Source: Pseudomonadota bacterium
GTDB lineage: Bacteria; Pseudomonadota; Alphaproteobacteria; Acetobacterales; Acetobacteraceae
Reading direction: 5' to 3'
Length of the DNA: 36,771 nt
Assembly (NCBI GenBank): GCA_021816925.1
Contig: JAKAWQ010000039.1
Coordinates: forward strand, 1-36,771
Notes under the pieces: generated by a model
Databases searched by the model: none
Told to the model about the DNA's origin: nothing
What the model saw: only the letters and a program-made list of their open reading frames with translations
Translations under genes and position numbers: made by a program
Shown here: positions 25,517 to 32,975 of the stretch, piece after piece
How positions within the stretch are numbered: the stretch's first letter is position 1
How the letters are laid out: each line of letters begins with the position of its first letter

Positions 25517-26365
25517 TCAGCTCGCGAGGAGTCGCCGCAAATAGCGCACACTCTCGGCGATTGCCTCCTCTTCGGTCCATTTCGGGTGCAGATAGTCGAT
25601 CTCAATCGCGAGCAGACCGGAATAGCCCATAGTCTCGAGCAGTCGCAGAACCTCGGGAATATCGATGATGCCGTGTCCAAGCGGCACGCTCGGCCAAAAC
25701 GCAAAATCCCCGGGGCTGCCGCGCCATGCCACGCAATCCTTGAGGTGCGTTGCCCGCGTGAATGGCGCGAGCTTGGCCACAACGGCCATCGGGTCCTCGA
25801 GCAGGCGCAGATTGTTCACCGTATCCAGGCACACGCCGAGCCAGCCGGACTGAATCTCCTCGAGCAACTCCACCAGCTCGTCGGCCAGGAGGTCGATGTG
25901 GTTCTCGATCGCCAATACGACACCGGCGTCTTCTGCCGGACGCAAGACCTCTCTCAGAATCGGCAACAGCCTCGCTTTGTGCTCGGGCCATGAGGCGGGC
26001 CTGGTGCGCCGCCCACCGCAACAGATTCGCATCACGCCCGCGCCGATCGCCTTGGCGATCGCGATATTGGCGATCAGGTCCTTGGCGGCCTCCGGCTTGG
26101 CTCCCGAGGCAAGCCCGCTCGGATGGCCCCAGGCCCACACCGGCTCGAGTCCCGCATCGGTCAGCGTCCCGCGCAGCCGCTCTACCGTCGGTGCATCGAG
26201 TGGAGGCATGTAGCAGGACTCGAGCGAGATCCCCGCGACCCCGAGCGCCTTCGCGCGCGCGATGACGTCCCACGCCGAGACCCGGACACCCGGGTCGCGC
26301 TGGATATCCGGATGCCAGTCGCCGAATTGTCGGTGCCAGCAATAGGAATCGACGGCCGGTTTCAT
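25517..26365 (-). CDS. Sugar phosphate isomerase/epimerase-type TIM barrel
   Basis: Xylose-isomerase-like (AP endonuclease family 2) metal-dependent barrel, 282 residues. Visible conserved elements are GISLESCYMPP, the metal-ligand glutamate in LAIENHIDLLADEL, the aspartate in LGVCLDTVNNLRL, THLKDCVAW, GHGIIDIPEVLRLL and the final glutamate in LLAIEIDY. Members act as hydroxypyruvate isomerases, ketose epimerases or inositol/shikimate-type dehydratases; the reaction here is not determined. ATG 26365 with GAGG upstream is preferred to the GTG two codons earlier. It lies 29 bases after the hydrolase stop in a minus-strand operon. Confidence 0.85.
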   Translation of the reverse strand: MKPAVDSYCWHRQFGDWHPDIQRDPGVRVSAWDVIARAKALGVAGISLESCYMPPLDAPTVERLRGTLTDAGLEPVWAWGHPSGLASGAKPEAAKDLIANIAIAKAIGAGVMRICCGGRRTRPASWPEHKARLLPILREVLRPAEDAGVVLAIENHIDLLADELVELLEEIQSGWLGVCLDTVNNLRLLEDPMAVVAKLAPFTRATHLKDCVAWRGSPGDFAFWPSVPLGHGIIDIPEVLRLLETMGYSGLLAIEIDYLHPKWTEEEAIAESVRYLRRLLAS

Positions 26366-26394
26366 GCCCACCTCGCGCTTTCCTCTCCCGCGCG

Positions 26395-27234
26395 TCAGTC
26401 CGACAGGAAGGCCGCAATCGCATCCTGGCTCCGCCGATCCGTCAACGCCGGCGCGTGTCCGGCGCCCGGAACGACCAGGCTCTTCGCGCCCTGGGCCTCC
26501 ATCCTTTGCAGCGTCTCGGGAAGAAGAAGGTCGCTCGCCTCACCGCGGATGGCGAGGACGGGGATCCGGATGCGCTCCCAAAGGTCCCACATCTCCACGG
26601 CTCTCGGCGCATTTGCCCGGATCTGGTCTGCAATCTTCGGATCATAATGCAGACCCACGCGCCCGTTTGGGAGAGGCCGCGCGGAAAATCGCGCCATATG
26701 CTCCCACTCCGCGTCGGAAAGCGTGCCGAAGCTCGCGTGCACCCCGCGCAGGTAGGACTCCAATCCACGGAGATCGGCGAAGCTCTCCGGCGCGGATAGC
26801 ATGTAGTCCCGGATGCGCGCCAACGCGGCGGCCGGAATCCGCGGCCCGATGTCGTTCAGAACCATCCTGGTGATCGGCTGGCCGGCGGCAGCGCCGATCA
26901 TCATCCCGCAGATCCCCCCGAGCGAGGTGCCGATCCACATGACCGGCCGTCCGATCGCCGCGAGGAGGTGCGCCAGCGCCTGGACATATGTCGCGGGCTG
27001 ATAAAGCTCGCCGCTCGCGAGCCAGCCGGAGCGCCCGCGCCCCGGCAGATCCGGGGCGATCACCAGAAATCGATCGGCAAGGGCTTCCATCAAAGGATCG
27101 AAGTCGCGCCCGTTGCGGGTGAGGCCGTGCACGCACACGATCGGCGGAGCAGCCGGATTGCCCATTTCGACGGTGGCCATGCGGTAGAACGCTCCCTCAA
27201 TAAGAAAGCGTGTCTCGCCTCTCCGCGGCCACAT
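26395..27234 (-). CDS. Alpha/beta hydrolase
   Basis: Serine hydrolase of the alpha/beta fold, 279 residues. The oxyanion segment is VCVHGLTRNGRDFD, the nucleophile is Ser104 in GTSLGG, the acidic residue is probably in IRGEASDLLLPE, and the catalytic histidine is in GAGHAPALTD near residue 260. A cap-like insertion (about 130-205) is present. Relatives include enol-lactone hydrolases (PcaD) and C-C bond hydrolases. The context of a CoA-transferase and a carboxymuconolactone decarboxylase-like gene makes lactone or ester hydrolysis in a catabolic route plausible but unproven. The ATG shares one base with the CoA-transferase stop. Confidence 0.88.
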   Translation of the reverse strand: MWPRRGETRFLIEGAFYRMATVEMGNPAAPPIVCVHGLTRNGRDFDPLMEALADRFLVIAPDLPGRGRSGWLASGELYQPATYVQALAHLLAAIGRPVMWIGTSLGGICGMMIGAAAGQPITRMVLNDIGPRIPAAALARIRDYMLSAPESFADLRGLESYLRGVHASFGTLSDAEWEHMARFSARPLPNGRVGLHYDPKIADQIRANAPRAVEMWDLWERIRIPVLAIRGEASDLLLPETLQRMEAQGAKSLVVPGAGHAPALTDRRSQDAIAAFLSD

Positions 27235-28454
27235 CAGATCACGTTCCCCGCGCGCAGCCGGGCAAGCTCCGTTTGCCCGATGCCGAGCATTCCGCCGAGC
27301 ACTGCATCGGTGTGCTCCCCGAGCGCGGGCGGCGGGCCCCGATAATTCACCGGCGTTTCCGAAAAGCGCACCGGATTCGCGATCAACCGTAGCTGCGTTC
27401 CCTCCGGCAGCGCCCGGTGCGGCATCTCGAAGACCATCCCGCGCGCCTTTACCTGCGGATCCGCGAATACGTCCGACAGCCGGTTGATCGGGCCGCATCC
27501 GATCTTCAGCTCCTCGAGCTTCTCCACCCACCACGCCGTCGGGTGGCGTTGTAAAACCGGCGTCAACGTGTCGGTGACGAGCCCCCGGTTTTCCACGCGC
27601 CTGGCGTTGGTCGTGAAGCGCTCATCGGACAACAGATGGGAAAGCGAGAAGTTCTCGCAGAAACGGGCAAAGGTGGGATCGTTGCCGATCGACAGCATCA
27701 CGTGCCCGTCGGCGGTCGGGAACACCTGGTAGGGAACGATGTTCGGGTGCTGATTGCCAAGCCGCGGCGGATCTTTGCCGGTTGCGAGATAATTCATTCC
27801 CTGATTCGCAAGCCAGGCGACGTGCGCATCCAACATGCCGATGTCGATGTACTGACCACGCCCGCTGACCGCACGCTCGCAGAGCGCCGCCAGTATCCCG
27901 GTGCAGCCGTAGAGCCCCGCAAACAGATCCGCAACCGGAACGCCCACCTTCTGCGGAGGTCCCTCCGGCTCCCCGGTCAGGCTCATGATACCGCCCATCG
28001 CCTGGATCAGGCTGTCATAGCCGGGGCGCGGCGCGTACGGCCCCGTCTGGCCAAAGCCCGTGATCGAGCAATAGATAAGCCTGGGAAAATCGTCCCTGAG
28101 GTCGGGATAGCCCAGTCCAAATCTGGCAAGTGCCCCGACCTTGAAGTTCTCGACGAGCGCGTCGCATCGGGCAATCAGCCGGCGCGCGATCGCCTGGCCT
28201 TCCGGCTTCGCGATGTCGAGCGTGATCGACTTCTTGTTGCGGTTGACCCCGGCGAAGTAGGCGCTCTCCGCCGTTCCCGCAATGAACGGTGGAGCAAAAC
28301 CCCGCGTATCGTCGCCAGCACCCGGCCGCTCGATCTTGAGTACTTCAGCACCGAGATCGCCCAGCATTTGCGTACAGGTGGGACCCGCGAGCACGCGTGT
28401 CAGATCGAACACTCGTATCCCTCGCAGCGGGCCCGTCGCCTCACTCTCGCCCAT
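27234..28454 (-). CDS. Class III CoA-transferase (CaiB/BaiF family)
   Basis: Transfers CoA between carboxylic acids, 406 residues, an interlocked dimer in characterised members. Signatures are RVFDLTRVLAGPTCTQML, DLGAEVLKIERPGAGDDTR, NRNKKSITLD, the probable catalytic Asp176 in VPVADLFAGL, and GRGQYIDIGMLDA. ATG 28454 with an upstream GAGAGG is the start; a longer frame to 28670 is not conserved-looking. It opens a minus-strand operon (CoA-transferase, hydrolase, TIM barrel, transporter, RraA type) and is divergent from the racemase-type gene. Substrate pair unknown; formyl-, succinyl- or mesaconyl-type activities occur in the family. Confidence 0.92.
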   Translation of the reverse strand: MGESEATGPLRGIRVFDLTRVLAGPTCTQMLGDLGAEVLKIERPGAGDDTRGFAPPFIAGTAESAYFAGVNRNKKSITLDIAKPEGQAIARRLIARCDALVENFKVGALARFGLGYPDLRDDFPRLIYCSITGFGQTGPYAPRPGYDSLIQAMGGIMSLTGEPEGPPQKVGVPVADLFAGLYGCTGILAALCERAVSGRGQYIDIGMLDAHVAWLANQGMNYLATGKDPPRLGNQHPNIVPYQVFPTADGHVMLSIGNDPTFARFCENFSLSHLLSDERFTTNARRVENRGLVTDTLTPVLQRHPTAWWVEKLEELKIGCGPINRLSDVFADPQVKARGMVFEMPHRALPEGTQLRLIANPVRFSETPVNYRGPPPALGEHTDAVLGGMLGIGQTELARLRAGNVI

Positions 28455-28691
28455 CCGCCTCTCTGCCTTGCCGTCGATCCCGCGCCGCTTATAGGTGAGC
28501 GGCGGGCCGAGGAAAACCCGGCGCTCGCTTTCCCCGTACGCCGCGCAGCGGCCGATCGCGCCCGATATGGTCTTGCGACGGGACCGCGGCGCGACCATTC
28601 TCGGCGTGCGGGCGAACGCGGGATGCCGGACGGCACTCAGGGGTGTCGGGCAGGGGACCACGCTTCCCATGGATCAGGATCGGACCTTGCG

Positions 28692-29804
28692 ATGCAGATC
28701 ACCGACGTCACACTCACGTTGTTCGCCTGGGACAACCTCCCCACGACCTTCTATGCACGCCGATCCGGGCGCGGCGTGGGCGGAACGAGCGATCTCGGGT
28801 TGCTGCGCATCCTCACCAACGAGAGCCTTGAGGGACACTCCTTTCTTGGCAGCGCCTCCTGGCCGGCAAGCCAGGATGCTCCCGGCCTGATCCGTTTCCT
28901 CAAGCCGCTTCTCCTTGGCGCCAACCCGCTCGAGCGGGAACGCCTCTCCGAGCTCCTTTGGCAGTGCAGCCGCCAGACGACGATCCGCACGATCGGCGCG
29001 GTCGACGTTGCGCTCTGGGATCTTGCCGGAAAGATCGCGGGCTTGCCGATCCACCGCCTGCTCGGTTCGTTTCGAACCAGCATCCCAGGCTATGCGAGTT
29101 CACCTGTCCTGCCCGCGACGGCCGCATACGTCGATCAGGCTCGCGAGATCAAGGCAGCCGGCTGGACCGCCTACAAGATCCATCCGCCACAACAACCGGC
29201 GGAGGATATCGCCGTCTGCGAAGCGGTTCGACAGGCCGTCGGCGACTCCTACACGTTGATGCTCGACTCGGTCTGGACATACGGTTACGCGGAAGCCGTG
29301 AAGGTGGGCCGTGCAATCGAGCAGCTCGATTTCCGCTGGTTCGAGGATCCGCTTGCCGAGCAGGATCTCTACAACTATGTCAAGCTCAAGCAGAAGCTCG
29401 AGATCCCGATCATCGCCACCGAATATCCCGCACACGGGCTCAATGCCTATGTCCCCTGGCTCATGGAACGCGCGACCGACGCGCTCCGGGGAGATGTAGC
29501 GGTCAAGGGCGGTATCACGACGCTGGTCAAGGCCGCGCATCTCGCCGAGGCGTTCCACCTCGACTACGAAGTGCATCACGGCGGCAATTCATTGAACAAC
29601 CTCGCCAATCTGCACGTCATCCTGGCCATCCGGAATACCAGCTACTTCGAGGTGCTGCTGCCCGACGCGGCCCAGAAGTATGGCCTCAAGGCCGATATCG
29701 TGGTGGACGAGAAGGGCCTCGTGCATGCCCCCTCGGGCCCCGGCCTCGGGGCGGCGATCGATTTCGACCTCATCAAGGCAAAGACGGTTTCCATCCTCGC
29801 CTGA
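28692..29804 (+). CDS. Mandelate racemase/muconate lactonizing enzyme family protein
   Basis: Enolase-superfamily enzyme, 370 residues, abstracting an alpha-proton from a carboxylate. The metal ligands are Asp192 (LMLDSVW), Glu218 (WFEDPL) and Glu244 (ATEYPAHG). The second barrel strand has YKIHPP (Lys162, His164 instead of the usual KxK), and the opposite-side base is likely the His pair in VHHGGNS (295-296) with Asp268 in RGDVAVKGG. This fits the mandelate racemase-type subgroup of acid-sugar dehydratases and racemases better than a true muconate cycloisomerase, but the KxH motif makes the reaction uncertain. Its TGA overlaps the next ATG by one base, a strong coupling. Confidence 0.9.
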   Translation: MQITDVTLTLFAWDNLPTTFYARRSGRGVGGTSDLGLLRILTNESLEGHSFLGSASWPASQDAPGLIRFLKPLLLGANPLERERLSELLWQCSRQTTIRTIGAVDVALWDLAGKIAGLPIHRLLGSFRTSIPGYASSPVLPATAAYVDQAREIKAAGWTAYKIHPPQQPAEDIAVCEAVRQAVGDSYTLMLDSVWTYGYAEAVKVGRAIEQLDFRWFEDPLAEQDLYNYVKLKQKLEIPIIATEYPAHGLNAYVPWLMERATDALRGDVAVKGGITTLVKAAHLAEAFHLDYEVHHGGNSLNNLANLHVILAIRNTSYFEVLLPDAAQKYGLKADIVVDEKGLVHAPSGPGLGAAIDFDLIKAKTVSILA

Positions 29805-30718
29805 TGCCCATCTGCGAAGCCGACCCCTGGCGGCGTCAGTATTTTGCGGGTGTCCCCTGCCCACCTTCGGTGATGATCCCGACGGAGGATGCAGACTGCT
29901 GGTCGTGGTATCCTCACTTTCGCTGGCTCTACGACAAGATCGCAGTCGCCCATTCGCAGGGGCTCGAGGCGGCGCCGCACGGCGTCATGCCGAGAGCCTT
30001 CCCGGTCTTTTCCAAACCCATCACCAATCTCCGCGGCATGGGCATCGGCTCCCGCGTCATTCCCCACGCCGCCGATTATGCCGCTTCCCTCACCGCCGGG
30101 TACATGTGGATGACGTTGCTCGAGGGCGAGCATGTCAGCACGGATGTTGCGGTTTGTGGCGGGCGACCGGTTTGGTGGCGCCATAGCACCGGCCATCCAG
30201 GCCCTGGCGGCACTTTCGATTACTGGACCATCCACGCCGCGCCGCGCCCCGCGCTCGAGGATGCCTGCGGCACCTGGGCCGAACGCCACCTTGCCGGCTA
30301 CACGGGCATGCTCAACCTGGAAACGATCGGCGGGCGCATCATCGAGGTGCATCTCCGCTTCGCCGACCAATGGCCCGATCTTTACGGCGCCGGATGGGTC
30401 GCAGCGGTGATCAATCTCTACTGCACAGCCACCTGGCGTTTCGCCGACGAATGCCGGGAGGACGGCTACAGCCTCGCCCTGTTCGGCCCGCATGGCAGGC
30501 GCTACCGGCATCCGCCGCCGGAGTTTCTCGAGGCGATTCGCGATTTGCCCGGAGTTTCCAGCGTGCAGATCACGTTCCACGAGGATCGCCCCCCGGAAAC
30601 CCACGCCATGCCGCCAGGAGGTTTCCGGGTAGCAATCGTGAACGCCCGTAGCCTCGACGCCGGCTTGGCGGCACGCTCTGTTCTGGGAAGGCTCCTGCTC
30701 GACGCCGCTGATCGGTGA
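29804..30718 (+). CDS. Unrecognised 304-residue protein coupled to the racemase-type enzyme
   Basis: I cannot assign a family with confidence. There is no signal peptide or membrane helix; the protein is rich in Trp, Tyr, Gly and His, suggesting a soluble enzyme. Conspicuous blocks are PVFSKPITNLRGMGIGSR, MWMTLLEGEHVSTDVAV, WWRHSTGHPGPGGTFDYW, and GMLNLETIGGRIIEVHLRF followed by DQWPDLYGAGW. A Lys in an early strand, the LLEGEHVSTD block and the late N-x-E with a following E-x-H-x-R recall the nucleotide/metal site of ATP-grasp ligases, but this is inference from spacing only. Start and stop overlap (TGATG) with the upstream enzyme imply the two act together. Confidence 0.8.
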   Translation: MPICEADPWRRQYFAGVPCPPSVMIPTEDADCWSWYPHFRWLYDKIAVAHSQGLEAAPHGVMPRAFPVFSKPITNLRGMGIGSRVIPHAADYAASLTAGYMWMTLLEGEHVSTDVAVCGGRPVWWRHSTGHPGPGGTFDYWTIHAAPRPALEDACGTWAERHLAGYTGMLNLETIGGRIIEVHLRFADQWPDLYGAGWVAAVINLYCTATWRFADECREDGYSLALFGPHGRRYRHPPPEFLEAIRDLPGVSSVQITFHEDRPPETHAMPPGGFRVAIVNARSLDAGLAARSVLGRLLLDAADR

Positions 30719-30729
30719 GGCGATTTCCC

Positions 30730-31637
30730 TTATTCCGGGACTCCGCAAAGCGTCTGACCGGCCAGACGCTCCACGAGCCTCGCCGCCTCGGTGTGGTCGT
30801 GGCCCGGCCCAGGCTGTAAAGCGGCTGCCGCCCAGAGTTCCGGGCAGAGCACGGAGAGCGGTGCCGGGGTCATGGTGCGCTCTCCGAGTTCGAGCGCGAT
30901 CGAGATATCCTTCAGCATGAGGTCGAGCGCGAAGCCGGAGTTGAACCGTCGGGACAGCACGGCCTGCTTGAATTTCCTCTCGATGCTGTTGTTCTTTCCG
31001 CTCGACACGTTCAGCACATCGACCATCAGAGACGGATCGAGACCGAGACGAACATCGATCATCAGAGCCTCCATGTCGATCAGGAAGCCGCCCGCCGCAA
31101 CGAGATTGTTGAGCGCCTTCATTGCCTGGCCTGAACCGACATCGCCGGTGCGGAGGACCGTCGCCCCCATCGTCTCGAGAACCCCGCGGACGCGGTCGAT
31201 CATTGCCGGATCGCCTCCGACCATGATCGCAAGCTCGCCCGACTTCGCGCGAGTGACCCCGCCTGAGACGGGTGCGTCGATCATCACGGCCCCTCTCGCT
31301 GCAACCTCGGCTGCGAGCGCCCGCGTCACCGCCGCCTGCCCCAACGTCATCTCGATGATGACGCCCCGAGGCGCGAGACCCGAAAGCACGCCGTCGTTGC
31401 CCTCGGCAAGGACGCGACGCACCTCGACGCTGGTCGGTAGCGTGGTGATGACGACGTCGCTCCCCGCTGCGAGAGCGGCGCCATCCATTCCTGCCCGCGC
31501 GCCCGCCTGGACGGCAAAGCGCGCGGCCAGGCCGTGCCGCGCGTCGAGAACGGTAGGGGAAACTGCTTGCGCACCAGATTGGCCGCCATCGGTCATCCCA
31601 TATTGCCGATGCCGATGAAGCCGACCCGCATCGTCAT
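30730..31637 (-). pseudogene. 3-hydroxyisobutyrate dehydrogenase-type reductase with TGA and frameshift
   Basis: Beta-hydroxyacid dehydrogenase family (HIBADH, tartronate semialdehyde reductase). The N-terminus MRVGFIGIGNMG (ATG 31637 or 31631) is followed by TGA at 31593-31595, then PMAANLVRKQFPL in the same frame; homologues have Trp, Arg or Gln at that position. Near 31553-31562 the conserved sequence moves to another frame (TVLDARHGLAARFAVQAG), as expected for loss of one base from a C run of the coding strand. The rest is intact: APVSGGVTRAKSGELAIMVGG, the catalytic Lys in GQAMKALNNLV and KDISIALELGE. With both lesions only fragments can be made. The alternative is assembly error. Confidence 0.82.
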
Positions 31638-31642
31638 CGGTT

Positions 31643-32059
31643 TCACGCCTTGGCCTTCTGGTCCACCTCCTTGAAAACCTCGAGCGCAACCTTGAAGGCA
31701 TCGAGGCCTGCCGGTATCCCGCAATAGACACAGGCCTGCAGCAGGATCTCCTTGATCTCTTCACGCGTCACGCCGTTGGTCAGCGCTGCACGCATGTGCA
31801 GGCGCAATTCGTTCGGGCGGTTGAGCGCAGTCAGCATGCCGAGATTGAGCATGCTCCGGTTCTTGCGCGAAAGCTCCGGCCGGCTCCAGATCTCCCCCCA
31901 GGCCATTTCGGTGGTGATCTTCTGAAAAGCACGGAAGAATTCGTCGGCGTTGGCAAGCGATCTGTCCACATAGTCCGCCCCCAGTACCTCGCGGCGGATC
32001 TCGAGACCCTTCTTGAAGAGAGGGCTCGCGTATTCCGGATGCTTCGGATGCTTGGCCAT
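31643..32059 (-). CDS. Carboxymuconolactone decarboxylase family protein
   Basis: Small all-helical protein of the AhpD-like fold, 138 residues, homologous to PcaC, which decarboxylates gamma-carboxymuconolactone in the beta-ketoadipate pathway. Diagnostic segments are GLEIRREVLGADYVDRS, WSRPELSRKNRSMLNLGML, RPNELRLHMRAALTNGVTRE and EILLQACVYCGIPAGLDAF. The last carries a CxxC pair (Cys110, Cys113), which the typical PcaC decarboxylases lack and AhpD peroxidases have. ATG 32059 is preceded by GGAGGAAAGG. It lies just upstream of the broken reductase on the same strand and is divergent from the lactonase gene. Confidence 0.88.
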   Translation of the reverse strand: MAKHPKHPEYASPLFKKGLEIRREVLGADYVDRSLANADEFFRAFQKITTEMAWGEIWSRPELSRKNRSMLNLGMLTALNRPNELRLHMRAALTNGVTREEIKEILLQACVYCGIPAGLDAFKVALEVFKEVDQKAKA

Positions 32060-32156
32060 CGACCTTTCCTCCCGGTTTGCCCCACCGACGGTAGAGGCTA
32101 GCCCGCCGGCCGGCAAGCTGCTTCACTGAACCGTTCCGAGAGGAGAAAAGCGCGCC

Positions 32157-32951
32157 ATGTCCACGCGGTCCTACGAAGTGTTCGCGCTGCGCTACGCAAC
32201 GCTCGCGGCCCGCACGGCCGGAGAGAATTTCCTTTTTCCCGATGATCACGGCGCGCCGATGCCGATCGACTATTTTCTCTGGGCGATCCGCGGTGGCGGC
32301 CGTACGATCATCGTTGATACCGGCTTCAGCCCGGATGCCGGCGTTCGCCGCGGCCGCCAGTTCCTGCATTCTCCGGAAGCGGCGCTCAAAGCCATCGGCA
32401 TCGACGCCGCCAGCGTGCCCGACGTCGTCATCTCGCACCTGCATTGGGACCATGCCGGGAACTGGGAGATCTTCCCCGGAGCCACCTTCCACCTCCAGGA
32501 CAGTGAAATGGCCTACGCCACCGGTCGCTGCATGTGTCACAACGTGTTTCGCCGCGCGATGGAGGTGGAAGACGTGGTCGGCGCGGTGCGCAACGTCTTC
32601 GCCGGGCGCGTCCGCTTCCATGACGGCACCTCGGAGCTGGCGCCGGGTGTCACGTTGCATCTGATCGGCGGCCATTCCGGAGGTCAGCAGTCGGTCCGCG
32701 TGGCGACCGCGCGCGGGTGGTTGGTGCTTGCCTCCGATGCCACGCATTTCTGGGCGAATATCCGCACGCGCAATCCCTTTCCGCTGGTTGTGGACGTGGC
32801 GCGCATGCTGGAGGGTTATCGCATCCTCGAAGCCCTCGCCGACAGCCCGGATCATATCATTCCGGGCCACGATCCTCTGGTGCTGAAGCGTTTCCCCGCG
32901 GTCGCCGGTCATCCGGATATCGTGCGTGTCGATCTGCCTCCCGTGGCCTAA
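32157..32951 (+). CDS. Metallo-beta-lactamase-fold hydrolase, N-acyl homoserine lactonase type
   Basis: Dinuclear zinc hydrolase, 264 residues. The metal ligands are His94, His96, Asp98 and His99 in SHLHWDHAG, then histidine in GGHSGGQQS, aspartate in SDATHFW and histidine in PGHDP. The overall pattern matches the AiiA/AttM-like lactonases that open homoserine-lactone rings. In this catabolic neighbourhood opening of a pathway lactone is as plausible as quorum quenching. A GAGAGGAG ribosome binding site precedes ATG 32157. The 97 bases to the divergent decarboxylase-like gene must hold both promoters; only a GCCGGCCGGC palindrome near 32104 stands out. Confidence 0.9.
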   Translation: MSTRSYEVFALRYATLAARTAGENFLFPDDHGAPMPIDYFLWAIRGGGRTIIVDTGFSPDAGVRRGRQFLHSPEAALKAIGIDAASVPDVVISHLHWDHAGNWEIFPGATFHLQDSEMAYATGRCMCHNVFRRAMEVEDVVGAVRNVFAGRVRFHDGTSELAPGVTLHLIGGHSGGQQSVRVATARGWLVLASDATHFWANIRTRNPFPLVVDVARMLEGYRILEALADSPDHIIPGHDPLVLKRFPAVAGHPDIVRVDLPPVA

Positions 32952-32975
32952 GGCGCGTCCGGCGCTCGGCCCGGC

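Noticed and set aside
2607-31637. Genetic code in which TGA means tryptophan
   Set aside because: TGA is the natural terminal stop of many intact genes here (for example at 788-790, 2605-2607, 4619-4621 and 35316-35318), and TAA interrupts one of the broken genes.
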